Assembly: GCA_025666215.1 (NCBI GenBank)
Contig: CP102593.1
Location: forward strand, 3,361,001-3,425,000
Length of the DNA stretch: 64,000 nucleotides
DNA from: Xanthomonas campestris pv. phormiicola
GTDB taxonomy: Bacteria; Pseudomonadota; Gammaproteobacteria; Xanthomonadales; Xanthomonadaceae
Direction: 5' to 3'
Part shown: piece after piece, positions 9,035 to 18,222 of the stretch
How the letters are laid out: every line of letters begins with the position of its first letter
Position numbering within the stretch: position 1 is the stretch's first letter
Translations under genes and position numbers: made by a program
The notes under the pieces: generated by a model
Seen by the model: only the letters and a program-made list of their open reading frames with translations
What the model was told of the DNA's origin: nothing
Database searches by the model: none

Positions 9035-10606
9035 TCATTCCCCGTCGTCCTCTTCCAGCGCCAGCTCGTCGCTGCGCAGCCCGGTGCGCGCGCCCCAGTG
9101 GTAGCAGCCGAACGCGATCACGGCCACGCTCAGCGTGTCCCAGGGATGCGCGATCTGGCCGGTGCCGCCGAAGGTGCCCAGGTAGGAGACCAGCAACACC
9201 AGCACGAAGAACCCGATCAGCCACAACGCACCGCGCACCTGCCGCCACAGCTGCGCGCGTGCGGCCGCGCTGGGCAGCCTGTACAGCACGTACAGCGCGA
9301 ACATCGCGACCTGCAGGCCGAGCAGCCACGACAGGGTGCTCCAGGTGGACCAGTAGACGATCAGTGCGGCGACGATGAACGACAGCGGCCCGAGCACGGC
9401 GAAGCCGCGCAGCAGGAACGGCCGCGGCAGCTGCGGCGCGCTGCGGCGCAGCGCGGCCACGGTCACCGGCGCCACCGCATAGCTCAGCACCAGCGCCGCC
9501 GACACCACCTGGATCAGCGTTTCCCACGACGGGAACGGCAGGGTCCAGAACACCGACAGCGCCAGGCTCAGCCAAAGCGCCGGGCGCGGGATGCCGGACT
9601 TGGCGTCGACCCGGGTCAGCACCGACAGGAAGCCGCCGCTGCGCGCCCAGCCGTAGACCACGCGCGGCGTGGCGTTCATGTAGATGTTGCCGGTGCCGCT
9701 GGGCGAGATCATCGCATCGCAGATCACCAGCGCCGCCAGCCAGCCCATGCCCAGCGCCAGCGCGATGTCGTGGTACGGCAGCGCGAACGCCTTGTCGATG
9801 CCGCCCCAGCCCTGCGCCAGGTACGCCGACGGCACGCTGCCCAGGAACGCCAGCTGCAGCAGCACGTAGATCACCGTGGACAGCGCCACCGACAGGATCA
9901 GCGCGATCGGGATGTTGCGCTGCGGATCGCGCACCTCGCTGGCCACCGACACGATCGGGGTCAAGCCGAGGTAGGCGAAGATGATGCCGCCGGCCGAGAT
10001 CGCCGCCTCCACGCCGGCCGCGCCGGATGGCGCGAAGCCCTGCACGTGCAGGTTCTGCGGATTGAAGTGGGCCATCAGCAGCACGATCACCAGCACCGGC
10101 ACCAGGAACTTGAACACGCTGACGATGTTGTTGGCGGTGGCGAAGGTCTTGACGCTGAAGTAGTTGAGCAGGAAGAACGCCACCAGCAGCGCCAGCTGCA
10201 GCAGCCAGCCGGCCACGCTGGGATGGGTGCTGCCGGCCTGGTTCAGCGACGGGAACCAGGCCGCGGCGTACTGCCGCGCCGCCTCGACCTCGATCGCGAT
10301 CAGGCTGGAGAACGCGATCAGGGTGATGAAGCCCATCAGCCAGCCGAGCAGCGCGCCGTGCGAGTACTCCGGATAGCGCACCACCCCGCCGGCACGCGGC
10401 AGCGCCGCGCCCAGTTCGCAATACACCATCCCCAGCAGCAGCACCGCCACGCCGCCGGCGATCCACGACACGATGCCGGCCGGGCCGGCGATGGCCGACA
10501 CATGGCTGGCCGAGAACAGCCAACCGGAGCCGAAGATCGAACCGAGCCCGATGAAGGTCAGGTCGGTCAGGCTCAGACGCTTGTGGAACTTGCCTTGTGT
10601 GGTCAT
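9035..10606 (-). CDS. APC-superfamily amino acid permease
   Basis: A 523-aa inner-membrane transporter with about 12 to 14 hydrophobic segments. The first helix carries the APC-type sequence LTFIGLGSIFGSGWLF, and a conserved EYSHG-EVEAARQYAAA region and GTGNIYMNATPRVVYGWA follow. Starts at the ATG at 10606 after GCGGGGAC. The C-terminus is acidic (ALEEDDGE). The substrate is unknown; its place between peptidases and a hydroxyproline operon makes amino acid or small-peptide product uptake a reasonable guess. It is separated from both neighbours by palindromic repeats, so it may be transcribed apart from them. Confidence 0.9.
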   Translation of the reverse strand: MTTQGKFHKRLSLTDLTFIGLGSIFGSGWLFSASHVSAIAGPAGIVSWIAGGVAVLLLGMVYCELGAALPRAGGVVRYPEYSHGALLGWLMGFITLIAFSSLIAIEVEAARQYAAAWFPSLNQAGSTHPSVAGWLLQLALLVAFFLLNYFSVKTFATANNIVSVFKFLVPVLVIVLLMAHFNPQNLHVQGFAPSGAAGVEAAISAGGIIFAYLGLTPIVSVASEVRDPQRNIPIALILSVALSTVIYVLLQLAFLGSVPSAYLAQGWGGIDKAFALPYHDIALALGMGWLAALVICDAMISPSGTGNIYMNATPRVVYGWARSGGFLSVLTRVDAKSGIPRPALWLSLALSVFWTLPFPSWETLIQVVSAALVLSYAVAPVTVAALRRSAPQLPRPFLLRGFAVLGPLSFIVAALIVYWSTWSTLSWLLGLQVAMFALYVLYRLPSAAARAQLWRQVRGALWLIGFFVLVLLVSYLGTFGGTGQIAHPWDTLSVAVIAFGCYHWGARTGLRSDELALEEDDGE

Positions 10607-10654
10607 GGTGTCCCCGCTGGAAAGGTTGTAACCGATTCCTAACTACCTGCAGTT

Positions 10655-10793
10655 GTCCCTTCTCCCCCCGGGAGAAGGTGCCCCGAAGGGGCGGATGAGG
10701 GTGCGGGCGCAGCCTCGTGTCGTTTCGACCGCATGAGGCTGCACCCGTACCCTCACCCCAACCCCTCTCCCGATGGGAGAAGGGCTTTGGTTA
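10655..10793. repeat. Intergenic palindromic repeat, family A
   Basis: Paired copies in opposite orientation: CCCTTCTCCCCCCGGGAGAAGG with CCCCGAAGGGGCGGATGAGGG, then ACCCTCACCCCAACCCCTCTCCC with GATGGGAGAAGGG. It fills most of the gap between the permease and the DUF885 gene and would give strong stem-loops in both directions. Confidence 0.85.
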
Positions 10794-10796
10794 TGT

Positions 10797-12623
10797 CTAC
10801 TGTTTTGGCGCCTCCTGCGACCACGGCGATTTCCCGCCCTCGGCGATGAAACGGTCGATGCGCTGCTCCAGCACCGGCAGCGGCACCGAGCCGGTTTCCA
10901 GGATCGCGTCGTGGAAGGCGCGGATGTCGAACTTCTCGCCGAGCGCGGCTTCGGCCTTGCGCCGCAGCTCGATGATCTTCAGTTCGCCCAGGTAGTAGGA
11001 CAGCGCCTGCCCCGGCCAGGCGATGTAGCGGTCGACCTCGGTGGTGACCTCGTGCTCGCTCAGCGCGGTATTGTCGCGCAGGTAGGCCTGCGCCTGTTCG
11101 CGGGTCCAGCCCTTGTGGTGGATGCCGGTGTCGATCACCAGCCGGCACGCGCGCCACATCTGGTAGGTCAGGTAGCCGAAGCGGTCGTACGCGGTGTCGT
11201 ACATGCCCATCTCCTGCCCCAGGTATTCCGAGTACACCGCCCAACCCTCGCCGTACGCAGAAATGAAGGTGTAGCGGCGGAAGTCCGGCAGGTTGTCCTG
11301 TTCGGCCGCCAGCGGCATCTGCAGTGCATGGCCCGGAGAGGATTCGTGCAAAGTCAGCGCGGTCAGGTTGTACAACGGCCGCGACGGCAGGTCGTAGGTG
11401 TTGACCAGGTAGATGCCCGGGCCGCCGCGGCCGCCGGTGTAGAACGGCGCCAGCTCCGCCGGCACCGGTTCGATCGCGAAACGCCGCCGCGGCAGCCTGC
11501 CGATGTAGTCGCCGACCTTGGCGTCCACCCGCTTGGCGATCCAGGCCGCGTCCTTGAGCAGTTCCTCGGGGGTCTTGGCATAGAACTTCGGATCGGTGCG
11601 CAGATAGTGCAGGAACGCGGGGAACGTCTGCTGCCCAGGCGGGGTCTTGAAACCGCTGTCGGCAATCGCCTGGTCCATCTCCTTGCGCAGCCGCGCCACT
11701 TCCTTCAATCCGACATCGTGGATCTGCTCCGGACTCATGTCCAGCGTGGTGTATTCGCGGATCTGCGCGCGGTAGTAGGCGGCGCCGTCGGGCATCGATT
11801 CGGCGGCCAGCGCCGGGCGTACCTTCGGCTGGTACTCCTCGCGCATGAAGCGCAGCAGCCTGGCATAGGCCGGGATCACCTGCTGCGCGATCGCCGCGCG
11901 CGCCTGCGTGCGCAGCTGCGCCTGCACCGCCGCGGGAATCGCCGCCGGCATCTGCTTGAACGGCGTGTAGAACAGGTTCTGCTCGCCCTGCGCCTGCGCG
12001 ACCTCGGCGATCGACTCGGTGCGGCCGTCCAGGGTGACCTTCGGCTGCGCGAAACCGCGTGCCAGGCCCGCGCGCATGTTGGCGATCTGCTCATCGAAGT
12101 AACGCGGGATGTCGGCCAGCTGGCCGAGATAACGTTGATAGTCCTCGCGGCTGTGCAGCGTGATGCGTGCGGTGAAGCCAAGATCGCTCCAGAACGCGCT
12201 GTCGCTGTTGAACGGCATCTCCCAGGCGCGGAAACGCTGCTGGTCGAGCAGCACCTGCAACTGCTGCCGGTAGACCTGGTAGTTCACCTGATCCTGCGCC
12301 GACAGCTGCGCCGGGTCGATCGCCTCCAGCTCGCGCAGCGCCTGCTGCCAGTACGCGGTGCGCTGGTCCTGCGTGGCCGGATCCACCTTCGGCAAATGGT
12401 CCGCGGCCTCGCCCTGGCTGTCTTCGTCGTCGGCGCCGGCGGACTGCTGCTGGCGCCATTTCCACTCGCGCAGGTACAGCGCCTTGAAGCGTGCGCCGGC
12501 ATCGCTGCTCGCCGCGGCGGACGCAGGTCGCGCGGGTTCGGCGGCAGTCGCGACGCCCGGCCCTGCAAGCGCGCAAAGGATCCCCAGCAGCAGCGGTGCA
12601 CGAAGTCGGCGGTTCAGGCTCAT
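10797..12623 (-). CDS. Exported DUF885 peptidase-like protein (second of tandem pair)
   Basis: A 608-aa protein of the DUF885 family. The Sec signal is RRLRAPLLLGILCALAGPGVATAAE. Metalloprotease-like motifs are LTLHESSPGHALQ (HExxPGH, zinc-ligand-like) and, 35 to 40 residues later, ISAYGEGWAVYSEYLG with a conserved Glu, as in gluzincin peptidases. The ATG at 12623 overlaps the stop of the upstream paralogue in an ATGA, indicating translational coupling. The longer ORF running to 14291 is frame read-through across that overlap and is not a protein. Peptidase activity is inferred from motifs; the substrate is unknown. Confidence 0.88.
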   Translation of the reverse strand: MSLNRRLRAPLLLGILCALAGPGVATAAEPARPASAAASSDAGARFKALYLREWKWRQQQSAGADDEDSQGEAADHLPKVDPATQDQRTAYWQQALRELEAIDPAQLSAQDQVNYQVYRQQLQVLLDQQRFRAWEMPFNSDSAFWSDLGFTARITLHSREDYQRYLGQLADIPRYFDEQIANMRAGLARGFAQPKVTLDGRTESIAEVAQAQGEQNLFYTPFKQMPAAIPAAVQAQLRTQARAAIAQQVIPAYARLLRFMREEYQPKVRPALAAESMPDGAAYYRAQIREYTTLDMSPEQIHDVGLKEVARLRKEMDQAIADSGFKTPPGQQTFPAFLHYLRTDPKFYAKTPEELLKDAAWIAKRVDAKVGDYIGRLPRRRFAIEPVPAELAPFYTGGRGGPGIYLVNTYDLPSRPLYNLTALTLHESSPGHALQMPLAAEQDNLPDFRRYTFISAYGEGWAVYSEYLGQEMGMYDTAYDRFGYLTYQMWRACRLVIDTGIHHKGWTREQAQAYLRDNTALSEHEVTTEVDRYIAWPGQALSYYLGELKIIELRRKAEAALGEKFDIRAFHDAILETGSVPLPVLEQRIDRFIAEGGKSPWSQEAPKQ

Positions 12624-14449
12624 TGCGGTTTCTCCGGAGTGGCGGATGGGGCGGCCTTGGCCTGCGCGATCCAGGCGTCGATGCGGGCATCGAGCAGGTC
12701 CAGCGGCATCGCGCCGCCGCCGAGGACTTGGTCGTGGAAGGCGCGAATGTCGAAGCGTGCGCCGAGTTCGCGCCTGGCCTTCTCGCGCAGCGCCAGGATG
12801 TCCAGTTCGCCGAGCTTGTAGCCCAGCGCCTGGCCCGGCCACACGATGTAGCGGTCGGTCTCGGCCTGGATGCTGGGCTCGTCGTCGGACGGATGGGCGT
12901 GGAAGAAATCGACCATCTGCTGCCGGGTCCAGCGCTTGTAGTGCACGCCGGTGTCCAGCACTAGGCGGTTGGCGCGCAGCAGTTCGCCGGCCAGGCGGCC
13001 GTAGTCGCTGTACGGATCCTGGTAGAAGCCCACGTCCTTGCCCAGGCGCTCGGCGTACAGCGCCCAGCCTTCGACGTAGGCGTTGTAGCCGGACTGCTGG
13101 CGGAACGGCGGCAGCGGCAGGCCCTGCGCGAGCGAGATCTGCAGGTGATGGCCGGGCACGCCCTCGTGATACGCGGTGGCCTCGATGTTGACCAGGGTGC
13201 GCTGCGCGTAGTCGCTGGTGTTGACCATCACCAGCGCCGGCTTGCTGCCTTGCGCGTCGCTCTGCCAGTACTCGGCGCCCGGCGCGGTGCTGCGGAACTC
13301 GGCCATCGACCGCACTTCCAGCGGCGTCTTCGGCAAGGTGCCGAACAGCCTGGGCAGCTGCGGCTGCATCTGCGCGATGTCGTCGCGGTAGCGCTGCAGG
13401 ATCTGCTCGCGCGAGCTGGCGAAGAACTTGCGGTCGCGCGCCACCGCCTTGCGCAGCGCGGTCAGGTCGGCATAGCCGAGTCGCTTGGCGATGGCGCGCA
13501 TCTCGCCTTCGATGCGCGCCACTTCGGCCAGGCCGATCTGGTGGATCTGCTCGGGCGATTTGTCGGTGGTGGTCTGGGTATGGATCGCGTAGCGGTAGCG
13601 GCGCTCGCCGTCGGGCAGCGACCACAATCCTTCCTGCGCACGGCCCTGCGGCGCGTATTCGTCGGCGACGAAATCGGCCAGCTTGGCGTAGGCCGGACGT
13701 ACCTGCTGGTCGATCGCCGCGAGCATCGCCGCGCGCAGGCGCGCGCGCTCGGCCGCCGGCACCGCATCGGGGAAATTCTTCAGCGGCAACGCGAACGGGC
13801 TGTCGGCGCCGGCCGGCGCGGCGATCTCGCGCAGCTGCGCCGGAATCCGCTCGAGCAGGTATTTCGGCTGCACCAGTCCGTCCCTGGCGCCGGCGCGCGA
13901 CAGCGCCACGATCTGGTCGAGCAGCGTCGGAATCGCCTGCAGGCGCTTGATGTAGTCCTCGTAGTCCTTGACGCTGGCGAACGGGAACGCCTGCGCATAA
14001 CCGGGCAACGCCAGCTGGATGCCGCCGACCGGCTCCAGCGGCATCTCGTCGTTCTTCAGCTCGATCGCTTCCAGCCGGTCGCGCAACTGGCGCAGCATCA
14101 TCTGCAGGCTCAGCTGGTCCTGCGCCGACAGCGCCTTGCCGTCGACCGCCTCGAAACGCTTCAGGAAATCCGCGGTGGCCTGTCGTTCGTCCTGCAACGC
14201 CGCCGGCGAGTAATCGCTCCAGCGGTCGTTGTAGCGGGTGTCGCCGATGATGCTGGCGAACTCCGGATGGTGTTCGAGCTGGTACTGCCACTGCGCGTCG
14301 AGCAAGGCGGCGAAGGCCTGCTGCGGCGTTTGCGCCGGTGCGGCCGCAGCGGCCGCCGGCTGCGGCGAGGCGGGCGTCGTGGCCGGCTGGCAGGCGGCCA
14401 GCAATGCCGCGGCCAGCGCGCCGGGAACGAACAGGCGGGCGAATCTCAT
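12620..14449 (-). CDS. DUF885 peptidase-like lipoprotein (first of tandem pair)
   Basis: A 609-aa DUF885 protein and a paralogue of the next gene. The N-terminus MRFARLFVPGALAAALLAAC ends in a lipobox-like LAAC with Cys20, so it is a probable lipoprotein. A Pro/Ala linker follows. It carries TAYHEGVPGHHLQ and NAYVEGWALYAERLG, matching the HExxPGHH plus downstream Glu arrangement. It lies 64 bases downstream of the M24 peptidase gene and overlaps the second DUF885 gene by four bases. The pair probably degrades peptides in the periplasm, feeding the hydroxyproline pathway; this is an inference from context. Confidence 0.88.
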   Translation of the reverse strand: MRFARLFVPGALAAALLAACQPATTPASPQPAAAAAAPAQTPQQAFAALLDAQWQYQLEHHPEFASIIGDTRYNDRWSDYSPAALQDERQATADFLKRFEAVDGKALSAQDQLSLQMMLRQLRDRLEAIELKNDEMPLEPVGGIQLALPGYAQAFPFASVKDYEDYIKRLQAIPTLLDQIVALSRAGARDGLVQPKYLLERIPAQLREIAAPAGADSPFALPLKNFPDAVPAAERARLRAAMLAAIDQQVRPAYAKLADFVADEYAPQGRAQEGLWSLPDGERRYRYAIHTQTTTDKSPEQIHQIGLAEVARIEGEMRAIAKRLGYADLTALRKAVARDRKFFASSREQILQRYRDDIAQMQPQLPRLFGTLPKTPLEVRSMAEFRSTAPGAEYWQSDAQGSKPALVMVNTSDYAQRTLVNIEATAYHEGVPGHHLQISLAQGLPLPPFRQQSGYNAYVEGWALYAERLGKDVGFYQDPYSDYGRLAGELLRANRLVLDTGVHYKRWTRQQMVDFFHAHPSDDEPSIQAETDRYIVWPGQALGYKLGELDILALREKARRELGARFDIRAFHDQVLGGGAMPLDLLDARIDAWIAQAKAAPSATPEKPQ

Positions 14450-14513
14450 CGATGGACTCCGGTAAGCGAGTGGAACCTGCGCGGCGGCCCGACGCTGGCG
14501 GCCGCCGCGCGCA

Positions 14514-15722
14514 TCAGGCGAACGGCCGGTCGATCGCCGGCGACGGTGGCGTGAACCACTGCGCGCCGTCCTCGGTGACGTAGAAATGGTCCTCCAGGCG
14601 CACGCCGAACTCGCCCGGCACCACGATCATCGGCTCGTTGCTGCAGCACATGCCCGGTGCCAGCGCCAGCGCGTTGCCGCGCACCAGGTACGGCGCCTCG
14701 TGGATGCTCATGCCGCAGCCATGGCCGGTGCGGTGCGGCAATCCCGGCAAGCGGTAGTCCGGTCCCAGCCCGGCCGCCTGCAGCACCTCGCGCGCGGCCT
14801 GGTCCACCGCCGCGCAGCTCACGCCCGCACGCACCGCGGCGAACGCGGCCGCCTGCGCATCGTGCTCCAGCTGCCAGATGCGCCGCTGCTTCTCGCTCGG
14901 CTCGCCGAAGATGTAGGTGCGGGTGATGTCGGAGTGGTAGCCGTGCACGGTGCAGCCGGTATCGATCAGCACCAGCTCGCCCGGACGCAGCGCCTGCACC
15001 CCGGGGATGCCGTGCGGGTACGCGGTGGCGTGGCCGAACTGCACGATGCAGAAGGTGGACCCGTTGTCGGCGCCGAGCGCGCGATGCGCCTGGTCGATGA
15101 AGCGCACCAGTTCGGCGGTGGTGATACCCTCGTGGATCAGCCCGGCGGCCAGCCGCTGCACCTGCAGGGTCATGTCGCAGGCCTGCTGCATCAACGCCAG
15201 TTCCGCCGCCGACTTGCGCATGCGGCAGCCATCCACGATCGGCGCCGCATCGCGGATCGCGACCCGGTCCAGCACCGCGCTCAAGCCGCTGTGCACGGCG
15301 AAGGCGATGCCCGGATCCAGGGCCAGCGCCTGCGCGCCGAGTTCGCTCAGCGCCTCGGCGACCAGCGCATGCGGATCCTCGTGCTCTTCCCACAGCCGCT
15401 TGCGCACCGGGATGCGCAGCACCGCGTCCAGCGAACCTTCCTCGAACGCCGGGCAGATCAGCAGCGGATCGCCCTCGGCGGTCAGCAGCATCGCCACCAG
15501 GCGCTCGCTGGCGCCCCACGGCACGCCGGTGAAATAGCGCAGCGAGGCGCCGGCGCCGATCAGCAGCGCATCGGCGCCCTGCGCGCGCAGCAGCGCGCGC
15601 GCCCGCTCCAGCCGCTGCTGGTATTCCTGCGGCTGGATCGGCGGCGCCTGCGCCGGCCACGGCGCCAGCTGCGCACGCGCCATGGCCAGGCTCAGCCCGC
15701 CGATCTGCGCGGTGGCGCTCAT
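14514..15722 (-). CDS. M24-family Xaa-Pro dipeptidase-like peptidase
   Basis: 402 aa, starting at the ATG at 15722, whose ATGA overlaps the stop of the aldehyde dehydrogenase gene. The N-terminal creatinase/prolidase domain (about residues 30-170) precedes the pita-bread domain with the five expected metal ligands: Asp in LIDTGCT, Asp in GYHSDITRT, His in HRTGHGCG, Glu in CSNEPM and Glu in VRLEDHFY. There is no signal peptide, so it is cytoplasmic. M24 prolidases cleave X-Pro bonds. Translational coupling to the hydroxyproline operon suggests it releases Pro or Hyp from imported dipeptides. Other M24 functions are possible. Confidence 0.9.
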   Translation of the reverse strand: MSATAQIGGLSLAMARAQLAPWPAQAPPIQPQEYQQRLERARALLRAQGADALLIGAGASLRYFTGVPWGASERLVAMLLTAEGDPLLICPAFEEGSLDAVLRIPVRKRLWEEHEDPHALVAEALSELGAQALALDPGIAFAVHSGLSAVLDRVAIRDAAPIVDGCRMRKSAAELALMQQACDMTLQVQRLAAGLIHEGITTAELVRFIDQAHRALGADNGSTFCIVQFGHATAYPHGIPGVQALRPGELVLIDTGCTVHGYHSDITRTYIFGEPSEKQRRIWQLEHDAQAAAFAAVRAGVSCAAVDQAAREVLQAAGLGPDYRLPGLPHRTGHGCGMSIHEAPYLVRGNALALAPGMCCSNEPMIVVPGEFGVRLEDHFYVTEDGAQWFTPPSPAIDRPFA

Positions 15723-17311
15723 GCCGCGCGCTCCACGTCGGCCACGCTCCACTGGCCGTCGATCAGCCGCTGCACGCCGCCGGGATTGCGGTCGCGCAGC
15801 AGCTCCGGCAGCAGCGCATCGGGCAGGCCGTCGTAGCTGTGCAACGCGGCGAAACGGCGGATCGCGGCCGGCATGCCGACCGCGGTGAAGCCCGGATGGC
15901 CGGTGCTCGGGTACGGCCCGCCGTGGTTCATCGCCGCGCTGACCGCCACGCCGGTCGGCATCTTGTTGCAGATCAGGCGTCCCACCCGCGGCCGCAGCGC
16001 CGCGGCCAGCGCGGCGAACAGCACGTCGTCGCTGCCGTCGGCGGCGCGGTACATGGTGCCGGTGAGGTTGCCCTCCAGGCTGTGCGCCAGCGCGGTCATC
16101 TCCGCCAGGCCGGCCACGCGCACCACCAGGCTGACCGGGCCGAACGCCTCGGTCTGCAGCGCCTCGGGCTGTTGCAGGAAGGCCTGCACCGACACCGCCA
16201 GCAGGGTCGGCGCGTGCCGATAGCCCGGCGCCGCTGCCGCCTCGCCGCCGGCCAGCACCGCAGCGCCGGCATTGCGCAGCGTGGCCACGCCGCGCTGCAG
16301 GTGCTCGAGCACGCCGCGCGAGAACAGCAGGCTCGGCGCGGCGTTGGCGAAGTGCGCGCTGGCCGCGGCGACGAACGCATCGCCGGCCTCGCCCTCGGGC
16401 ACCACCACGATGCCGGGGTTGGTGCAGAACTGGCCGCTGCCCATCGTGCACGAGGCGAAGAATTCCTGCGCCAGCGCGGTGCCGCGCTCGGCCAGCACGC
16501 CCGGCAGCAGGAACACCGGATTGACGCTGGACAGCTCGACGTAGGCCGGCACCCCGGCGCGGTCGGCCGCGGCCTTCAGCGCCAGTCCGCCGGCACGGCT
16601 GCCGGTGAAACCGATCGCGCCCAATCGCGGATCGCCGGCCAGTTCCAGGCCCAGCGTGTTGTCGAAGTGGTACAGCAACTGCACCGCCGCGGCCGGCAGG
16701 CCGTTGTCCAGCAGGGCCTGGTGCGCGAGCTGCGCCAGGCGCTGGCTGGTGGCCGGATGCGAGGGATGCGCCTTGGCGATGACCGGATTGCGCGCAGCGA
16801 TGGCCGAGGCGAAATCGCTGCCGGCCACCGCGTTGAACGCGAACGGAAAATTGTTCGGGCCGAACACCAGCACCGGCTTGTGCAACGGTCCCAGCTGCGC
16901 GCGCAGCCCGGCCGCGGTGTCGATCACCGGCTGTGTCCAGCTATGGCGGCGCACCGCCTGCGCGGCCTGGCGCAGCTGCCCGCTGGCGCGCGGCAGCTCC
17001 ACCTTGGCCAGGCGCGGTTCGACCGGCAAGCCGGTCTCGGCATGCGCCAGCGCGACCAGTTGTTCGACGTCGGCATCGATCGCCGCGGCGTAGGCGTCGA
17101 GGAACCCGGCGATGCGCTCGGGCGCCGCCGCGGCCAGCGCGTCGGCGACCAGCACCGCCGCGCTCAGCGCCGCTTCCAGGTCGGCGGCGCCGCTGACCGG
17201 GAACTCCGGTCCGATCGCGTTCCCGTCGCGCGGGTCCTCGGCGCGGAAGCTGCCGCGCGCTTCCAGCGACGGCTGCCAATGGCCGGCAAGCAACAGCGGC
17301 TGCATGCTCAT
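15719..17311 (-). CDS. 2,5-dioxovalerate (alpha-ketoglutarate semialdehyde) dehydrogenase
   Basis: A 530-aa aldehyde dehydrogenase. The NADP-site region includes VFGPNNFPFAFN and AKAHPSHPATS, with general base Glu259 in YVELSSVNPVF and catalytic Cys296 in GSGQFCTNPG. These motifs match type III ketoglutarate semialdehyde dehydrogenases, which oxidise 2-oxoglutarate semialdehyde to 2-oxoglutarate in the last step of hydroxyproline breakdown. It starts one base after the deaminase stop and overlaps the M24 peptidase start by four bases. No RBS is needed if coupled. The operon context makes the substrate assignment strong. Confidence 0.92.
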   Translation of the reverse strand: MSMQPLLLAGHWQPSLEARGSFRAEDPRDGNAIGPEFPVSGAADLEAALSAAVLVADALAAAAPERIAGFLDAYAAAIDADVEQLVALAHAETGLPVEPRLAKVELPRASGQLRQAAQAVRRHSWTQPVIDTAAGLRAQLGPLHKPVLVFGPNNFPFAFNAVAGSDFASAIAARNPVIAKAHPSHPATSQRLAQLAHQALLDNGLPAAAVQLLYHFDNTLGLELAGDPRLGAIGFTGSRAGGLALKAAADRAGVPAYVELSSVNPVFLLPGVLAERGTALAQEFFASCTMGSGQFCTNPGIVVVPEGEAGDAFVAAASAHFANAAPSLLFSRGVLEHLQRGVATLRNAGAAVLAGGEAAAAPGYRHAPTLLAVSVQAFLQQPEALQTEAFGPVSLVVRVAGLAEMTALAHSLEGNLTGTMYRAADGSDDVLFAALAAALRPRVGRLICNKMPTGVAVSAAMNHGGPYPSTGHPGFTAVGMPAAIRRFAALHSYDGLPDALLPELLRDRNPGGVQRLIDGQWSVADVERAA

Positions 17312-17312
17312 C

Positions 17313-18218
17313 TCAGAGCCCGGGGTGGGTGGCGATGGCGTGGTCGATCACCTTCAGCGCCGCTTCGCGCTCGGCGCCGTCGACGACCAGGCGCGGCGCG
17401 CGCACGCGCTCGCTGCCCAGGCCGACCTTCTCCTGCACCAGCTTGATCAGCTGCACGAACTTGGGCACGGTGTCCAGGCGCAGCAGCGGCAGGAACCAGT
17501 CGTACAGCGCCTTGGCCGCCGGGTAGCCGCCGTCGCGGGCCAGCTCGAACAGCTTCACCGACTCCTTCGGATACGCGTTGACCAGGCCGGCGATCCAGCC
17601 CTTGGCGCCCATGCTGAGGCCTTCGACGATCGCATCGTCCATGCCCACCAGCAGCACCAGGCGGTCGTTGAGCAACTCGCCCAGCGCGGCGAAGCGGCGC
17701 ACGTCGCCGGAGGATTCCTTGACCGCTTGCAGGTTCGGGAATTCGGCGGCCAGCTCGGCGATCTGCGCCGGGCTGAAATCGGTCTTGTAGGCGACCGGGT
17801 TGTTGTACAGGATCACCGGCAGGTCGGTGGCGGCGATGACCGCACGCGCATGCGCGCCCATCTCGCGCCAGTCGGTGGAGTACACGTACGGCGGCAGCAC
17901 CATGAGCCCTCCGCAGCCGATCTGCTTGGCCGCCTGCGCCAGGCGCACGGCCTCGTCGGTGGACAGCGCGGCGATGCCCGGCACCACCGGGATGCGGCCG
18001 TCCAGCGCCTGCACCAGGGTCTTCAGGATCGCGACCTTGTCGTCGAAGCTGAGCGTGGCGGCCTCGCCGAGCGAGCCCAGCGGCACGATCGCGGTGCAGC
18101 CGGCGTCGACCATGACCTGCGCATGCTTGGCCAGGAACGCGTGGTCGATGCTGCCGTCGGCGTTGAACGGAGTGGTGATGGCCGGCAGCACGCCGTACCA
18201 GAAGGAAGCCTTGCTCAT
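17313..18218 (-). CDS. Pyrroline-4-hydroxy-2-carboxylate deaminase, DapA family
   Basis: A 301-aa class I aldolase-fold protein of the dihydrodipicolinate synthase family. The GSLGE motif is at about 48-52 where DapA has GTTGE, the catalytic Tyr138 is in VILYNNP, and the Schiff-base Lys167 is in LQAVKESSGD. Within a hydroxyproline operon this family converts delta1-pyrroline-4-hydroxy-2-carboxylate to 2-oxoglutarate semialdehyde with loss of ammonia and water. It is flanked by the dehydrogenase and semialdehyde dehydrogenase genes at spacings of a few bases. A lysine-biosynthetic DapA role is unlikely here given the context. Confidence 0.92.
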   Translation of the reverse strand: MSKASFWYGVLPAITTPFNADGSIDHAFLAKHAQVMVDAGCTAIVPLGSLGEAATLSFDDKVAILKTLVQALDGRIPVVPGIAALSTDEAVRLAQAAKQIGCGGLMVLPPYVYSTDWREMGAHARAVIAATDLPVILYNNPVAYKTDFSPAQIAELAAEFPNLQAVKESSGDVRRFAALGELLNDRLVLLVGMDDAIVEGLSMGAKGWIAGLVNAYPKESVKLFELARDGGYPAAKALYDWFLPLLRLDTVPKFVQLIKLVQEKVGLGSERVRAPRLVVDGAEREAALKVIDHAIATHPGL

Positions 18219-18222
18219 GGGA

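Noticed and set aside
6406..9378. A 990-codon plus-strand ORF opposite the peptidase and GH35 genes
   Set aside because: It is a shadow of minus-strand genes; the composition is Arg/Ala/His-rich with no family motifs, and GC-rich DNA commonly gives such long antisense ORFs.
10797..14291. A single 1164-aa DUF885 fusion protein
   Set aside because: The N-terminal half is a wrong frame of the upstream paralogue; the second gene has its own ATG and signal peptide at 12623.
14514..16451. A longer M24 peptidase fused to upstream sequence
   Set aside because: The extra 240 residues are an off-frame reading of the aldehyde dehydrogenase gene; the start at 15722 with the ATGA overlap fits the family.
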